This document shows, in pieces, positions 48,481-62,200 of a stretch of 64,000 nt of DNA. The position numbers and the translations under genes were made by a program. Every line of letters starts with the position of its first letter. Within the stretch, counting starts at the first letter, position 1. The notes below the pieces were generated by a model. That model was not told the origin of the DNA and did not search any database. It saw nothing but the letters and a program-made list of their open reading frames with translations. Source of the DNA: Stratiolaelaps scimitus (lineage: Eukaryota; Arthropoda; Arachnida; Mesostigmata; Laelapidae); assembly GCA_019614645.1 (NCBI GenBank), contig JABWDB010000002.1:14421501-14485500 (forward strand), read 5' to 3'.

Positions 48481-51250
48481 GTGACCTTAAAAGCTTCCCC
48501 CTCTTTGCGGCAGATAGCGTAAGGAGGTAACGTAACCTGAGGCATCGAGGGCGCGCGGTGAGTACCCGAGGATGCCGGTGGCGTTGGTGCGGTGGCCTTC
48601 GGTGGGATTTGACGGTGCTGGTGGTGGTAGCAGCGGCGGCGGCCGTGGGAACGGCGATGTCGGAGGGAGGGTTCGTGAGGCTGGTGGAGGTGTAGCGACT
48701 CTATGAGCCTCTATGGGCAAAAGGTCTGCTGCTGCTGCTTGTGCTGTTGGCCCAGAAAACCTGCTGCTGGAAGGTGGGCGCTGTCGCGGCTTCAGCGTCG
48801 CCGCCGTCGCCGCTGCTTTCAAAAGAGGAAGAAAATAAAAAAGGCCCTTGGGCCATCCCGATGCCTTTCGCCGTCGCTGCGTCGGCGTTGGCTCCGTTCG
48901 AATGGTGGTCGCTGGGCTGTCTTTCGTCTCCTCCTTCTCGTCTTTTCTCGTCGTCCGCAAAAAGCACCCGCCGTCCTCTTTGAGATTCCCAGCCAGACTA
49001 GCCTAGCCTGTTTCTAACCGCCGCCTGCTCCCATAGCCACCACCGCCGCCGCCGTCGCCTCTATTTCGGAAGGACTTTTCCGTTAGTGGTGGCACTAGCC
49101 GTGGCAGTGGCTGTAGAGGGGGGTCTGCTGTTCTCGTCTTCCTGCTCTGCTGTCGCTGCTTCCTCTATCGCGCGCTCTATTTGGAAAAATCTCTTTCCCC
49201 GTCGCTTCAACTCCCGCTCCCGTCGTCTCGTCGTGGTCCATCGCTACTCCAGCGCCTTTTTCCACTTTCCAAAAGTACCTTGCACATACACGCACAGAGA
49301 GAGAGACACACTCAGCAGCTCTTTTCCCATCTCGGTTTTGCGTTCGTTCATTTCTTCTTCCCGACAGGCCCCTCCCCACCAGAATTTTCCCGCCTCTGCT
49401 GCAGACAGCCAGATATCCCCACCGCACTTCCAATGGTCTCATCGCCACGGCCAACCTTGTCCACCGAATGTGTTCCGATGTTACACGTTCAAGCGCCGGA
49501 GGCGGCTGCGGTGGCTGGACACTCGTCGCCGGCCAACGAGTGTCCTGTCGATCTGTCTGTTCGTCTCATCGTCTGACGAACCCGCATTTCGCTGCGGGCC
49601 TCGTCGGCCTCGCCGGGAGCCATCTCATGGCAACGACCACCGGACGCTAGAAGCTAGCCGGGCGAACGGCAGACCCGCATCCGACAGAGACGCTACATGA
49701 AACCAGGGGTAGACCATCCATTCTGCAAGATGGACACACGACGCACCCTATGCACTTCAACATGAAACACCTATGGGGGCGTGAAGCGGTGGCCAGCACA
49801 ATGTTTTACCTCACGACACGATGTCGAGTAAATTCACCGGACCGCTGTGCAGGCTGTTACCGTCGGCTATCATGCGGCAAAAACGCTACAACGCTCGAGC
49901 TATAAGCCTGGGACTTTCGATTCCAAACGTCCGAATCGAATTGGGCGTCAACTGCACTCTCGACGATACACGCACTACAAGGGCCTTGAAGGCATCTGTT
50001 TTTCTGCTAGCATAGAAAGGCGCTATTTTTTCTTTGTTCTGCCGATGGTGTTTCTAGCACAGCCGTTTTTGGGCGAACAGCATTCATCGAGCCGCGGTCT
50101 GAGTCGGTTTCTTGCTCATCGTGATGGTTAGTTAGATTCATCTGTCTGGGATCCTATTTCGGGTTCTCGTAGTGGCCGAGTTTCTCCTCAGATGGCCTCC
50201 CTGTTTACAAACGAATTCACATCTCTCGCCATTCTCGGTTCATAGCTAGTTTTGCTGTGTATGTGTTTGTTAGTGCAGGACTTAATGCTTCGTCGTCCCG
50301 AAACGCGTCCGTTTCTGGGTCACCAGTGACAGAGCTGCTACAGTGGGCGGGCATTTGTATGCTGACTGAGCAGTGCCTAGGTGAGCCAGACTTGTCAATA
50401 CTCGCGGCGTGTGGTACCGCGGGGCGCCTGGACTAGCGCCTGGAGCGTCACTTTGAGAGCTCAACCGGAGATGCCCGTGGCGGTGGTGGTAGTAAAAGCT
50501 GCCTCGGCAAGCAGTCAGAGGTCTGGCGACGTCCTCTGCCGAGACCGACATCCTCGTTGTCTTCTGTTATCTTCCGTTTTCGGCCGCACGCGTGTAGCTT
50601 GCGCATGACTTGCCGCCGTGGGGTCTAGCTGCCTCCCCCGCGCGTTTTACCCGAGTTGACTCATCAGACTCGGTCGGTCGCTAGGTCGCTGCTCTGCGAC
50701 ACTCACTCAGTCGGTCGCAAACACAACCCCCTCACAGCGTCATGGAGCACACTCATTGAAGCGGCGGCCGTGCAGCCTGCCATCAGTCCGCCTTTCAGCT
50801 GTTCCTGGTCGACCCCAGCTCATTTTTCCCTCTCCGCCTTCTCCTTGAGAGATGTTGAACAAATATGTAGCAGCAGTAGCAGAAACAGCGGCATGAGGGG
50901 AAAAATTCGCTCCAGATGCGAACAGCGACCCCATCAGGGCGAATATGCGTGCACCCATCACCCGACCTCCCTACGCCGGTCCGCGTCGGCTCGAGGCCCC
51001 AGGGGGGGGGGGGGGGGCCGGAGCTTCCAGCGCAACTGTTCCTTGTTCCAATTCTCAGGTGGCGTCGCTTCGGGGCAGAGCAGAACCCGAACAGAACTGG
51101 ATGGTGAGATAAAAAGCATCCAAAGGAGACCGGCTGACTAAGAAAGCGGCGCTCGTGAGAAGGAGAAGAGGAGGGCTGGAGACAGCATATAAAGAGAACG
51201 AGGGTCAGACAGACAGAGAGAGAGAGAGAGAAGTTCAAGGTGAGTCGGAA
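48481..51250. other. GC-rich triplet zone
   Basis: Rich in GGT/GGC, CTG and CCG triplets (48590-48960, 49030-49070) with pyrimidine-rich stretches and a short GA array near 49301. Overlapping open frames reach 204 codons (49086-49700, plus) and 157 codons (48487-48960, minus), all low-complexity in S, P, R and L. A G16 run lies at 51002-51017. Confidence 0.4.
51002..51017. repeat. G16 homopolymer
   Basis: Sixteen consecutive G. It could form a G-quadruplex and is prone to length error in sequencing. Confidence 0.9.
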
Positions 51251-54200
51251 AGATAATTCTGTCAGTAATTGGCCCTGATCATATCCTGACTAGCATCCAA
51301 GACCCAGGGGAAGTAAAGCATCCACTCGTAATAAAGATGCTATGTAAGCACTCTCTTGCCCGTGTATCGTAATAATACTTTTTCCATAGACGAAAGTGAT
51401 ACCTAATGTGCCGCGTTTCTCGTTGAATCTCCTCCTCGATTTGTGACCGCCACATTCGCAGTCACCTCGCCCGCCGCCGCCGCCATGGGTTCGCAACCAC
51501 CATTCACAAGAGAAGGCGAAATGTCAATGTTTTCGACGATTCGGCCTCTGCTACTGTTGTTATTGTCCGCCGTGGTCGTTATTGGCCGCCACCGCTGCCG
51601 TTGTCGCAGTATGAGCACTTGAATGCATTCCATCATAGAGTTTCGAATTCTAGTAGTTGCCCGTCGCTTATTTGCTGCTGAAAGTTTCCTATGAAGACCT
51701 ACGAAGGGCCTTCTTACTCCCCCGTAGCACATTCAAGGGGATTCACAAAGAAGATAGATACACAGGCAAATAATAGCGGGATAGAATTGAGAGATTCACT
51801 CCTTCGGGGGAGGAATAAAATCTCCAGAGGGAGAGAGAGAACGACTGCATCTCGCTCTTCCGTTCCGATACACAAGTATTGCTCTATCGCGTACTCTCAA
51901 GAAGCCGTTGGATCTTCGCAATGGCGTTGCTATCTGTTTTTCTCTCTCTCTCTCTCTCATGAGGGCTTTATCGGAGGCTGAAGTCGTTTCTTCCGTTGAC
52001 CTCATTTCCTTCGCTTTTATGCCAGACTCCTTCACGACCAGCGAAGATGTTCCATCGTCGCCCGAAAATGCCGCTAGTTGAATGCGGCGACGAATCGCTT
52101 TATTACGGCAGCGAGCCATCGCGCCGTACAACGAATAGATAAGTTCGTTCCGTAGCGGATAGGAGAGGACTCTATAGCGCCTACTCGAGTGTATCACTTC
52201 CATTTAACGACGAAAACTCATAAGACCCAATCAGTGTTCACCCACACGAGGTCACACGCCCTTCCACCTACTTACACGCCCGATGTCTCTACATCCTCTT
52301 CATAGTCAACTGGGGATTGTGCCTTCTTGCAATTCGTTTTGATGGCCCTTCTTACACATCTCTCATCATTGAACAGTGGAATTTTCTGTGTCTGCTTAGC
52401 CAGAGTGAGATCGGCCAATCGCCCATATACAAGCCGAAGCAAGCATATCACTCCTTGCACAACAGCGCAGTAGTAGACCTTGCTCCAGTCTTGTATTCAA
52501 GAAATTTCGAGAGGGAGAGAGAGAGAGAGAGGCGAGACGAGGCAACAAACCCACTCGATTGGTTTTAGGATGAATCCGCCTTTGTCCCCGACCTTCCGAA
52601 ACCGTCTGCGTTCGCACTATTCGGGAAACTCGACTCCTTGCAGCGAGTCCATCGCGCCTGCCTCGCTGTACGTTCTTCTCAGTGTGTGTGTGTGTGTGTG
52701 TATCTGCCTGTATTAGTAGAAGGCCACTCGGATCGAAAAAGGTAGAGTTGGTGGAATAGCAGTTGGGTTGACCTGATCCCTTGTGATCCCTTAAACTTAA
52801 GGCAGGCCTGCGCTGAGTGATTACGGTGATCGGCCGTAATTGACTTGTCACAGTACGTAAAATGACTACAGCATAGGCCAAGCACCGGCCACACGAGAGC
52901 AATACACCTAGCCCATCCCTATTATCAGCAGCAACGACAGCAGAAGCAAATTGGAAAGAGTCTAATCATCATATTTACAGGTTTGGCGGCACACACGTGG
53001 CATGTGATCGTATTAGACACAGTCGCAACACGTCTGTAGTGGCTGTTGACTCAACACCAAAGGCAATGAATGACTCTCACCGCTGTTCATGGAAAATTAC
53101 CGTTGTATAAAATACGGTCGAAGGTATTATAAAATTATGTGATATTTGGCTATGACAAAACGCCTCACTCATGTCGAATGCTCAACAGTAATATAGTATA
53201 CAGCTGAGTCGATTATTCGTGACGTTGGCTGGTGCGCAAACCTACTCGCCCGGTGACTGCTTGATTTTCAGATAGAGTTTGCCTACGTTTCGTATTGTGT
53301 GCTGTATTCCCAGTGTAGCACCACCATAGAAGTATTTCATTGGCATATCCCTTTCACCCCATCCCGTTGATTTTTGACACTTCACGAGCCCATAGTACTT
53401 AACCCGTAATGGTTTAGAAGCACAGTAGGTCTATCGGGTTAATATTGAGCAGAGCACTACGACACTTCCTTCTATAATAAAAGTGGCCCAGCACTTACAA
53501 TTTAATTAGTAATCGCATACGATGATGTAAGCAAGCTGGTGAAGATCGATGCACACATGACCCGGACATCTTCTCCCATTGCTCGTCCCGTGCTACTCTC
53601 CGATGTCCCGCTTACGGCCCTTGGTGTTGCTATACAACTCTTCGGCGATTTGAAGGGTTTGCAGATGGTAAACTGTGTCGGTACTGTCGAACCGCAGCAC
53701 GAACCGCACCAGCAACGTCTGTGCCCTTCTTGGGCCGTCTCGATCGCAAACCTACGATGTGAAACAGGATTCGACATCCCTATGAGATTCTCCTAAGGCT
53801 CTCCACGCACTCCACCGTGACCTCCAGTCCACGTGCCGTCGTTGGAATCGTCTGTGCGCTTCGTCTCTTTGCTCCGTATTATCCTCGATGCCGGCGCAGA
53901 CGGACGAAGTGTCTGCTCATATCCACCTTCAGACATCGCATTCATAATCGGTGTAAATGGGTAGTGCGAGTCGTGAGAGGCTGCGTCCGAGTCCAGGCGA
54001 AGAGCAGCAATGGTTACAAGACCTGATCTGCAAAGCATACGCAGACACGTGCATGGGCGCAATGACACTCAGGGCGGTAGTAAGATACGATGATAACAAG
54101 CACAGATGAGCGGTGAAAAAAACGTGTGAAGGTGTGGAACACAAACGCCACGTCGGCAGGGCGGACAGCAACCCTGATGCGAAACTACTGCGTAATGCGC

Positions 54201-56826
54201 TTGCGAGCTGGTGGTAGCAATCTCGGAGCGTAGCTGGCGGGAGTTCTGCGTTCGTTGTTCGAATATTGTAGTGCTATGCGACGAGGCCTGTTCGCCAAGC
54301 TGGGACAGAAGAACGCGCTTATGCTCCAATAAATGACACCGTGCATATGGATAAATAGGTATCAGAGCATGAGAAGCACCGAGACCGATTTGCGTGGTTC
54401 TCGGCGAGCGTACCCATCAAGCTGTGGAAGCAAACAGTGAGCAGAGATTGACAGTTAACGGCAAACTTTCTCCCAAATAGCAAATTAAGGCAAAACCAAT
54501 GAACGAGCGAAACGTAATCTGCTTCATCTGTGAGCAATCAGCGAAAATTGGCCTCCAAGCGAGCCCTCCATGTCTCGTTAGATCAAGTTAGATACCACTC
54601 GCTACGAAGAGTAGACAATACGGCTCTGCAGTGAGAGGAAGCGAGGGCTTGAGCCCTCGTCCACTACCTTGGAAACTATTCCAATCATTGTTTTTCTGCT
54701 TGAGGCAGAAGGGAGCTCTTCGCACTCCTCTCGCCGCCTCGACTTTTGTCGGCGCCCTATATATAATCGATTAAGGCGATGTTGGCGGGGACAGTGGAAC
54801 AGGCCGGCCCTTGTTCGAGTTGGCGTCCGGAAGCATTCGCCTGTCGCCCGTCCACCAACCAGAGGCTAGTTCTCGCGGCTGTCGGGGGACTTGACCAACA
54901 AGACCCTCCGTCTCTGTCAAGCCAGTCAAGTGTCCACTCTTGAACCGGTGCAGCGTCATATAGCATCGGGCTGGCGCAGCACCATAGCATCCCGCTTTGC
55001 CCATCGCGCCGAATCTCTTATCATCGATGGCAGAGTGGTATGATGCTCGAAGCAGTGCGGAACCTGGCGATCGTCAGACGAGAACTAACCCTAACGGCTG
55101 CGAACGTTGGGGTTTCCTCGGGGCCGTGGAGTGGTGCTCGTTAATGCTTCCTTGTGCAGAGGATTGTTCGACAACTGCGGTTCAACGAGTGCAGCTCCTA
55201 GAGCCACTGACAGCGAATGTCTATCACCAACAGCTATTTACCTGTCACATTGTGCCATTGAACGTTTACAACGTCAGGTTTAATAATTCGCACTGACACG
55301 TAAACAGTATTGACACAAGGATAAGTGTTACAATAGAGAGAAAAGAGCATGAATCGCTTGAATTTCGTTCATGCGTTAAGCTGTATGTTATGTGATCGTA
55401 TGGAGAAGCATTTGCATAGCTGCTCATGTGACTGTCCACAATTGCGCTCAACTCACTATCGAATTATAGAAAGCGAAGAGCAATTGATGCAATGCCTCAT
55501 CAAATCAGCTAGGCGTTAGGTAGTCGCTGAGAAAAAATGGAACGTGGGAAGTAACTCGTCAGCGTGTGCTTTCTTCCTGGCTGCTCCACAGGCGAAACAG
55601 GTCTTTATATGGTTAAATTATATTAATTTCAAATTACAATTGGTTTAGTCGTAACCGTAAACGCGTATACACGTTTTTTTCGAAAAAATAGCATATATGA
55701 ACGATCAACAGGCAACAGAAGCAGAAAGACAGTCAGGTTGTTGCTCCTTCGTAGCTTCTGCGCCTAACACACATATATATATATTTTTTTTGTTTAAGAC
55801 GTCCTAAACCAAAGTCCGCATCAGGACTGCAGTTCAATATGAAACATAGTGCAATTTCTAGCACGGTGCAGTTTTCTCTCGCATACTCGCAATTCTGCCC
55901 ATATGTTTTCCACTACGTGAATAGTCGATTCCCGCGTTTAGATTTGTCTTCCTGTCGCTCAACGCTTCGGACTCCGTTCGGCATTGGATATACTCCCGTG
56001 ATTCCTTCTATTTTCCCATGCCATTATTATTATTATTACAGTAGACGAACAAAATGCAGTCATCCAACCAACCAGACAGGCAGACGTACAGCGCAGCTAG
56101 GAGGCAGTCTGGTCTTGAAAGAGTCCTGAAATTCGTCAAATCGTCTCCTTCCGAGCAGCGAACACATGCACCCCCGTATCCTCCTATTTCTCTCTTTCGA
56201 GCTACAGTGGCAGGAGTAACAGCCAGATCTTTGCATGCGTCAAGGGAGCTCTATTGGCTTCTTGGGCACGATAGACGCAAAACGCTCGGTCGCGGATGCT
56301 CTGTTACGATGTGAAGATTCGCACGGAATGTGGATATAGCAGATTGTAGTGGCCGACAATGGAATCAGCGGGCGGCGCCACACATGCAACTACTAAGCAG
56401 CAGTTCGGAACTAAGCACAGCGACTGGACCAGTTCTTTTCCTCTTTAAGGGGTGAATATCTGTGGAAGCCGGTGTGGCGCCATGATAGTTGCATAGCATA
56501 TTGTAGCTTCAGCAACTTTTTTCCATGCTTCCGATCATCTCCCTTGCCTTTATCCCATTATTTGTCTATGTCATGCTTGCGATGATGAGATGGACGTTTT
56601 TTTTTCGGCTAGGATTTATTTCTTCTTATTTGCATATCATTATCATACGCTGTTTTCAGCTCTCTTGGTGTACATAATATATTCGCTCGCTGTCCATTGT
56701 CTAGTCAAATAATGCCTACTTTAGGGAGCGAAAAAAAACACGCGAAAATTGCGGTTTTCTGCGCATTTTCAACGTTCTAGTGGCCCCCCGCACTTAGGGG
56801 ATGTCATGGACTATATGTGAAACACT
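51251..56826. other. Unassigned sequence with simple repeats
   Basis: No gene is recognised. There are (TC)n at 51943-51958, (GA)n near 52510-52531, (GT)n at 52682-52700 and a short AT/T patch near 55771-55791. A pair of overlapping frames at 53502-53796 on both strands is non-repetitive but unrecognised. Confidence 0.35.
52682..52700. repeat. (GT)9 microsatellite
   Basis: A perfect GT array of about 19 bp. Confidence 0.9.
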
Positions 56827-57470
56827 CGAGCCATCTGCGATGCCGGTGTCAGTACGCAATGTGTCAATGCACAAGTACAGGCGTGGATAGCTTCTAATGG
56901 CGCGTCTAAATGGGGCTGAAAGACCGACACGCATAAATTAGGTACAGTCATAGAACTAACGGAAACGCTGGTGCAAATGCTACAAGAAGAGTTTGTCGTC
57001 ACCGTCGCACCGGGCCCAGCTATAGACCCCATTACCATTATCTATTATGATATATCCATATTATAATGGTAATCCATGATACCGTTCCCTTGTTGCAACT
57101 CGACGTGGATGAGCGTCCAACGTGCCTTTTCTTAAACCTTATCCCCATACTTGGCGTACAACACATTTGAATATCATACAATGAATTCAATAAGTGGACG
57201 ACCATGCGTTCACTTGAACTTGCCGCGCATCGAGCTGATATAGAACTCGTTCTCCTAGAAGGAGGAGAACAAGTTCCTTGTCCGCTGCGATTTTCATAAA
57301 TAAATGGTGATAAGCGGTGTACAAACGTGAGTCGAGAATTGGTTGACTTCGACTGGTACAGACTGACTGACGACATTCAACAATGATCTGACAGTGGTGC
57401 GAATGAGGCTGCAGGCGTCATTTCAACATCTGCACCTTCGACGTCCGTCAATCTCAATTGATGAGAGATG
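56827..57470 (+). pseudogene. Low-stop-density frame, possible decayed coding remnant
   Basis: One plus frame is open from about 56828 to 57057 with a single internal TGA near 56911. A second plus frame runs from 57070 to about 57460 with stops near 57178, 57299 and 57385. The part around 56946-57055 favours purine-N-pyrimidine codons and mixes acidic and hydrophobic residues, which looks more coding-like than its neighbourhood. No family is recognised. A 112-codon minus-strand frame (57038-57376), rich in S, C and R, overlaps it. An old gene, transposon or viral remnant is possible, but chance is not excluded. Confidence 0.2.
57031..57073. repeat. AT-rich imperfect hairpin
   Basis: ATTACCATTAT at 57031-57041 is the reverse complement of 57063-57073, and the interior is AT-rich and partly self-complementary. 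It coincides with the point where the low-stop frame would have to shift register. Confidence 0.75.
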
Positions 57471-59250
57471 AAGAGGAAATATGGAGTATTGGGTGGCCGA
57501 CCTTGCGGGCACAGCCGAGCATTAATATACCGAAACAAACACTCACTGGGCTGAACTCTGCAGCAGCAGCAGCAGCAGCAGCAGACACGCCATCACGATC
57601 CCACTGCTGGTGTCGTTGCTGTGTGAATATATTGCGTGGTGTATTATATAAATAATAAGTTGGCTGTGATCGTGGCCAGGCTAAGCTGGAGTTGTTGACG
57701 GAACTGAAGGAACAGCTAGGGATGACTCGAGGGTCGCAGAAATGGCCGTCCATATCTATATGTGATATACGCATAAGCAAAGTATAGGGGGGACAACTGT
57801 GAAGAGCAGTGGTATTATATTTGAGTATTTTGTTTGTCTTCAGTGAAGCTCATATTGATGGCCTCAAGGTTAGGTACGACAACACGTTTCCAGTCGAGGC
57901 CGTTGATAGATGACACAAATGCTGGAAGGCTTTATCATGCCAGGTTTACCTATTCGATAATTAATGGAGGAGAAAGCGTAGAAAGAAAGTCGACCATCGG
58001 ATGAATAACTAACAAATGGTGCCAACCGACAAAAAAATAATAAATATCTACACAGCAGATCGAAAACTAGTAAGTGTTCAGGATAAGTTTTTACGCGTCA
58101 TTTGGCCTATATTGGAATGATGCTTGCGACGTAGCCGCTATATTATGGCTGATACTATTATGAAACCTAATGTGACTATATATCTACTAGCCTATGTAAG
58201 CATGCGTCGTTTTGTATAGGACCCTGTAACGCCGCAAGACGACGATTTAATGCAGACTAGTAAACACTAATAAATTAATAAAGATTCAAAATAATACAGT
58301 ATAGGAAACACTGCTCATACAGATCAAATAGGTGCCTATCAAATTCGATTTGCACATCGCAAAGACGCGCAAATAGAAGAAGTAACTCGAAAGGACAAAG
58401 TTAGAAGGAGAATCTGGTATAACTGACTCCTCGCTCATAGCTCCCAGCTCAGCTCGGAGAGAGCAACAAGAGCACCACGTGTACGAGCAATGCGTGTGCG
58501 GCTATAGCAGAGGGATTTTATTAGCTGCTCGATGGCGTCGTGTCCAGCTCGTTCTCTTCCCACCGCCTTGATGCTTGATGACATGGATGCAGCGGCTTGA
58601 CAAGAATGTTTTCTGCAGCTTCCCGCTGGCCCGTTCCTCGAACGAGCCGGAAACAGGCGCGTCAGCACATGCTTACATCCGTACGCACATACATACACCG
58701 TTCGTTCGTGCGTGTGTTCGTCTTTCTGTCTGATTGATCATTGACGTGAGCGAGCGCGAACAGGAACGACCCAGGAAAGGTTGCAAGGCAAGCAGGAAGC
58801 CTTCGAAGAACAGGGCGAATGGGTGATAGGGAAAGCCGACGACATGCAGCCGGCTGACATGATGGGTAAAATGGTGTCCTTGGGGACGAGAGCAAGAGGA
58901 GAGAGAGAGAGAGAGGAAGAGATTAACGTGCCTGATGCGAAGAAATAGCGGAATGGCAATTAATTCGTTATAACTTGCCAAGTACCGCCAGTCACAGGGG
59001 GAGGCACTCGTCTAAGTAAAGGTTGATCTACCGGCGTGGATTGATGATACGATGAAAATAGTGTCATATCGTCAGCACACACTGTCAGCGTTCACTGCGA
59101 TGAGAAGCTGACCGCGAAGCTCGCGGAGGGGGAGTTCTCCGAAGGAGAAAGCGACCTAAAATTTAATTCGGTCACCATCGAGCTACTCTTCTCCGTTTTT
59201 TTTTTCTTAATCGTTTCTGTGGAGTGCATTGCTGTCAAGAGTAAATCCGT
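57471..59250. other. Unassigned sequence
   Basis: No gene is recognised. It contains (CAG)8 at 57560-57584, an A+T-rich featureless stretch at 57950-58400 and a (GA)n array near 58895-58916. Confidence 0.35.
57560..57584. repeat. (CAG)8 microsatellite
   Basis: A perfect CAG/GCA array of 25 bp. Confidence 0.95.
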
Positions 59251-62200
59251 TGGTAATCTTATTGAGCCAGGTTGTCGGCAAGCTCGCTAACAATGCAAGC
59301 CCTTGTCATCTTTGCCAGCCGCGGCGACGGCCGAGCGTCAAGCAGGCGAGGTAGTAGCGGATGTGCACAATCAACTACCTCTCCTGTTCTGTTCTCTGTT
59401 CGTCCTTTCGACGAGACCATCTGGGCGCTGCCGAAGATATAATCAGCAGACGCCCCACGGTGGTTGGGTTGGTGGCCCTTGAGGAAGGTCTTCTTCCTTT
59501 TGACTCGGACAGTCCGCGCAGAGAGCGCGGACACCACCGGTGTCTACGACAGCATATCTTGCCTGCTTTCGTGCCTCTTCCATCTATCCGCTTCCCGGTC
59601 GTCGCTACGTCCCGACGCAGTACTCTTAGCGGTGGCCATCGGTGTCATCGTTTTCGGTGCCAACCGCCGGCAAGATATAACGATATAGCTCTTCGTCGTA
59701 ATTCTTTCTTTCGCCTCTTTTTTTCTCGTCGTTCTTCGTTATTTAGGATCAGTCAATCTTTTGTTTCAGACCCCAGCCTATCCCATGTGTCTCTTCTAGA
59801 GGCTTTCTATTCGCCGCGCCTACCTTTGTGTTGCCCTATATCCGCCATTAGCGAAGCTAAGCTTCCTTTACAAGTTGCAGCAGAAGGAGCCGTGTACGTA
59901 CCATTGTCGTAGTACTACAATATATGGTAGTGCAGTGAACGTGAGTGGGGAGGCACCAGAATGCCTCTGACGTTGACAGACCCTTCTCGATGTCGATGCC
60001 CCCGGGCGGTCCCCTGCCGGCGGCTTGGACGGCCGGTTGGCCAAGGTTGCCAACCAGGCCTCTTCCTTCTCCTTTCCTGCTTCGTTCGTCTTCGTTCCTT
60101 CGAGTCTGTTAGCTCTCTCGCTCTTTCGGCTCCGAATAAGGTTCGTAAGGTCCTAACACTCACCGATTGCTCGGCTCAGTCCAGTCTGTGTCCTTATTCC
60201 ATCCAGGTTCCCTGTCCCCGTACCATCCGTCGTCAGTGCTGCTACTCCCACTCGTTGGTCTTTCTGGGAGCCAGTTTGCCCAGCCAGCGAACCGGACGAA
60301 GAAGCCTGTCCTCTCGTCGACTGACCGTAAGACGGGAGGAAGACTCTGCTGGTGTCTGAGGTTGGCTGGTCGGGAGGTTTCCTGCTGCTTTAGATTGGTA
60401 GATCACCCGACTCACCGGTGTCGTCTACAGCAAAGGCAACGAGACTCTTCAAGGTTTAGACCTGTGAGCGTGTGTTTTTCTGGGTGTACGTGTGTATGTA
60501 TAGTGGATATACACGTGAGCACGTTAGTGTCTTCTGGCGCAAGCCTAGCGAGCCCCCACGCCCCCACTAGAGGCAGGTCGTTCCTTTGGGAGCGCAGCAT
60601 CTCCATACTATACCCCTTCAACAGCGCCTCCTTCAGCATCGGTGCTAGTAGAGACTTTCAGCCTTCAGAAGCAAGACGGCGTCCTTGCTTCCCAATGTTC
60701 CCCTTGTCTCGCCAGCGGGACCAGCGATCTGCCTTGGACAGGCCTCCTCAGGCTCCCGGCAGCAGCAGCAGCAGCAGCAGTAGTGGGAGCCTCATCTAAG
60801 TGGGTATTCCCGGTGTTCCCTTCTACAAAGAAAGAAACCCTCTGCCCGATAACGCGACTCCCACTGCCATTCCTGCATCCGCCATTCGTCTCTGCCGTGG
60901 CAGCCGAATGATGGCGTGGCCTTGACCCAGAAGCGTCGGGCCAGTCTCCAGTCTCAGCTGCCGGGCCGGCTGCAGCGACGGCGGCGGCGGCCGTTGCCGC
61001 GGCAGCTCCTCTCGTAGTAGTTGTAGTAGTAGTGAGCCCCGATGTCTCACAGACAGCCTCGCCGAGGCCATCGAGGGAGGCCTTAGTTGGTTCAAAGCGC
61101 CGCGCCTCCTCTGCTGGAAGCAGCAGCAGCACAAGGACTGCTGCTATAGAGACGGCGACTACGGACAGCGAAGACGACAGCAATAGCAGCCACAGCACGC
61201 GGGAACGGCCAGGATCAGCGGCCTGATGCTGGGAAGAGGCGAGCGAGGGGAATCGGTGAAAGAGAGGTGAGAGGACGCCCCGGAACGGAAGCGCACAGCG
61301 CAGGGAAGCAGAAGCGAAGGGAAATCGAGAGGCGAGGAGCTCGCGGAGAGGGAGAGAGACAAAATAAGAAAGGGATCTGATTGCGAGTGAGACTGAGTCA
61401 GTGGCAGAGCGAAGGAGAGACAGAGAGAGAGAGAGAGAGGGAGCATTGCGAGGCTGAGCGAGTGGAGAAGGCCAAGTTCGAGAACGAGATAAGTCTGCTG
61501 CTGCTGCTAGTCCTTGCGGTGGTCGAGCCTGTTGTTCCTGTCGTCGTTGTTATTGTCTTTGTCGTCGACGCCTGACGCTAGCATCGTCTAAGAAAAACGA
61601 CGACGACGACGACAAAGAGAAGAGAAGGACTCAGCAAGACGCAGGCCCGTCGTCCCACGACTCGTCTCAGCGTCTCGAGTAGCTGAGCAGCAGCGGGCGT
61701 TTCAGTAGCTTCGATGCCGCTGCCGTCTGCCCATCGCACCCGGGAGAAGCTGTAAGTCTGCCTGCCACTGAGCTCCTTTCAGTCGCTATTCCCATCTCGT
61801 ATCCACGGGGAGAACCCCTTTTCCGACACGGCCATTGTCAGCAGCAGCAGCAGAGCACCATCACATCATCGCTACTGTGATATGATGCCTAAGTCTCGTC
61901 TTCGCTTCACCCTCCTCGGCATCATCGCCCGTATCCCAGCACTGGCAACACCACCGCCATCATCACGGCAGCGGAGGAGGCGGGCCCGCCATCAGGATTC
62001 TCATAATAATCATCATTCGCATGATGCTGTTGCTTCTTCTGAGTCGACTTATGCTGTTGCGGTTGCCATATTTGCTGCTGCGGCGGCGGCCGCCACAGAT
62101 GCCACTGGCTGTGCTTTCTCTGGGCTTTTCTTTTTCCTTCAACTGGCAACGCATCATCCGCGGCTGCTGTTTCCACTGTTACGTTATTTGGCATCGTAGG

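Noticed and set aside
48940..48967. FADD on the minus strand, resembling RT domain C
   Set aside because: It sits in low-complexity arginine/glutamate sequence with no other RT motif.
56370..56495. GGCGCCACAC and its inverted partner near 56473
   Set aside because: Only about 10 bp match and the palindromic GGCGCC core inflates the similarity.
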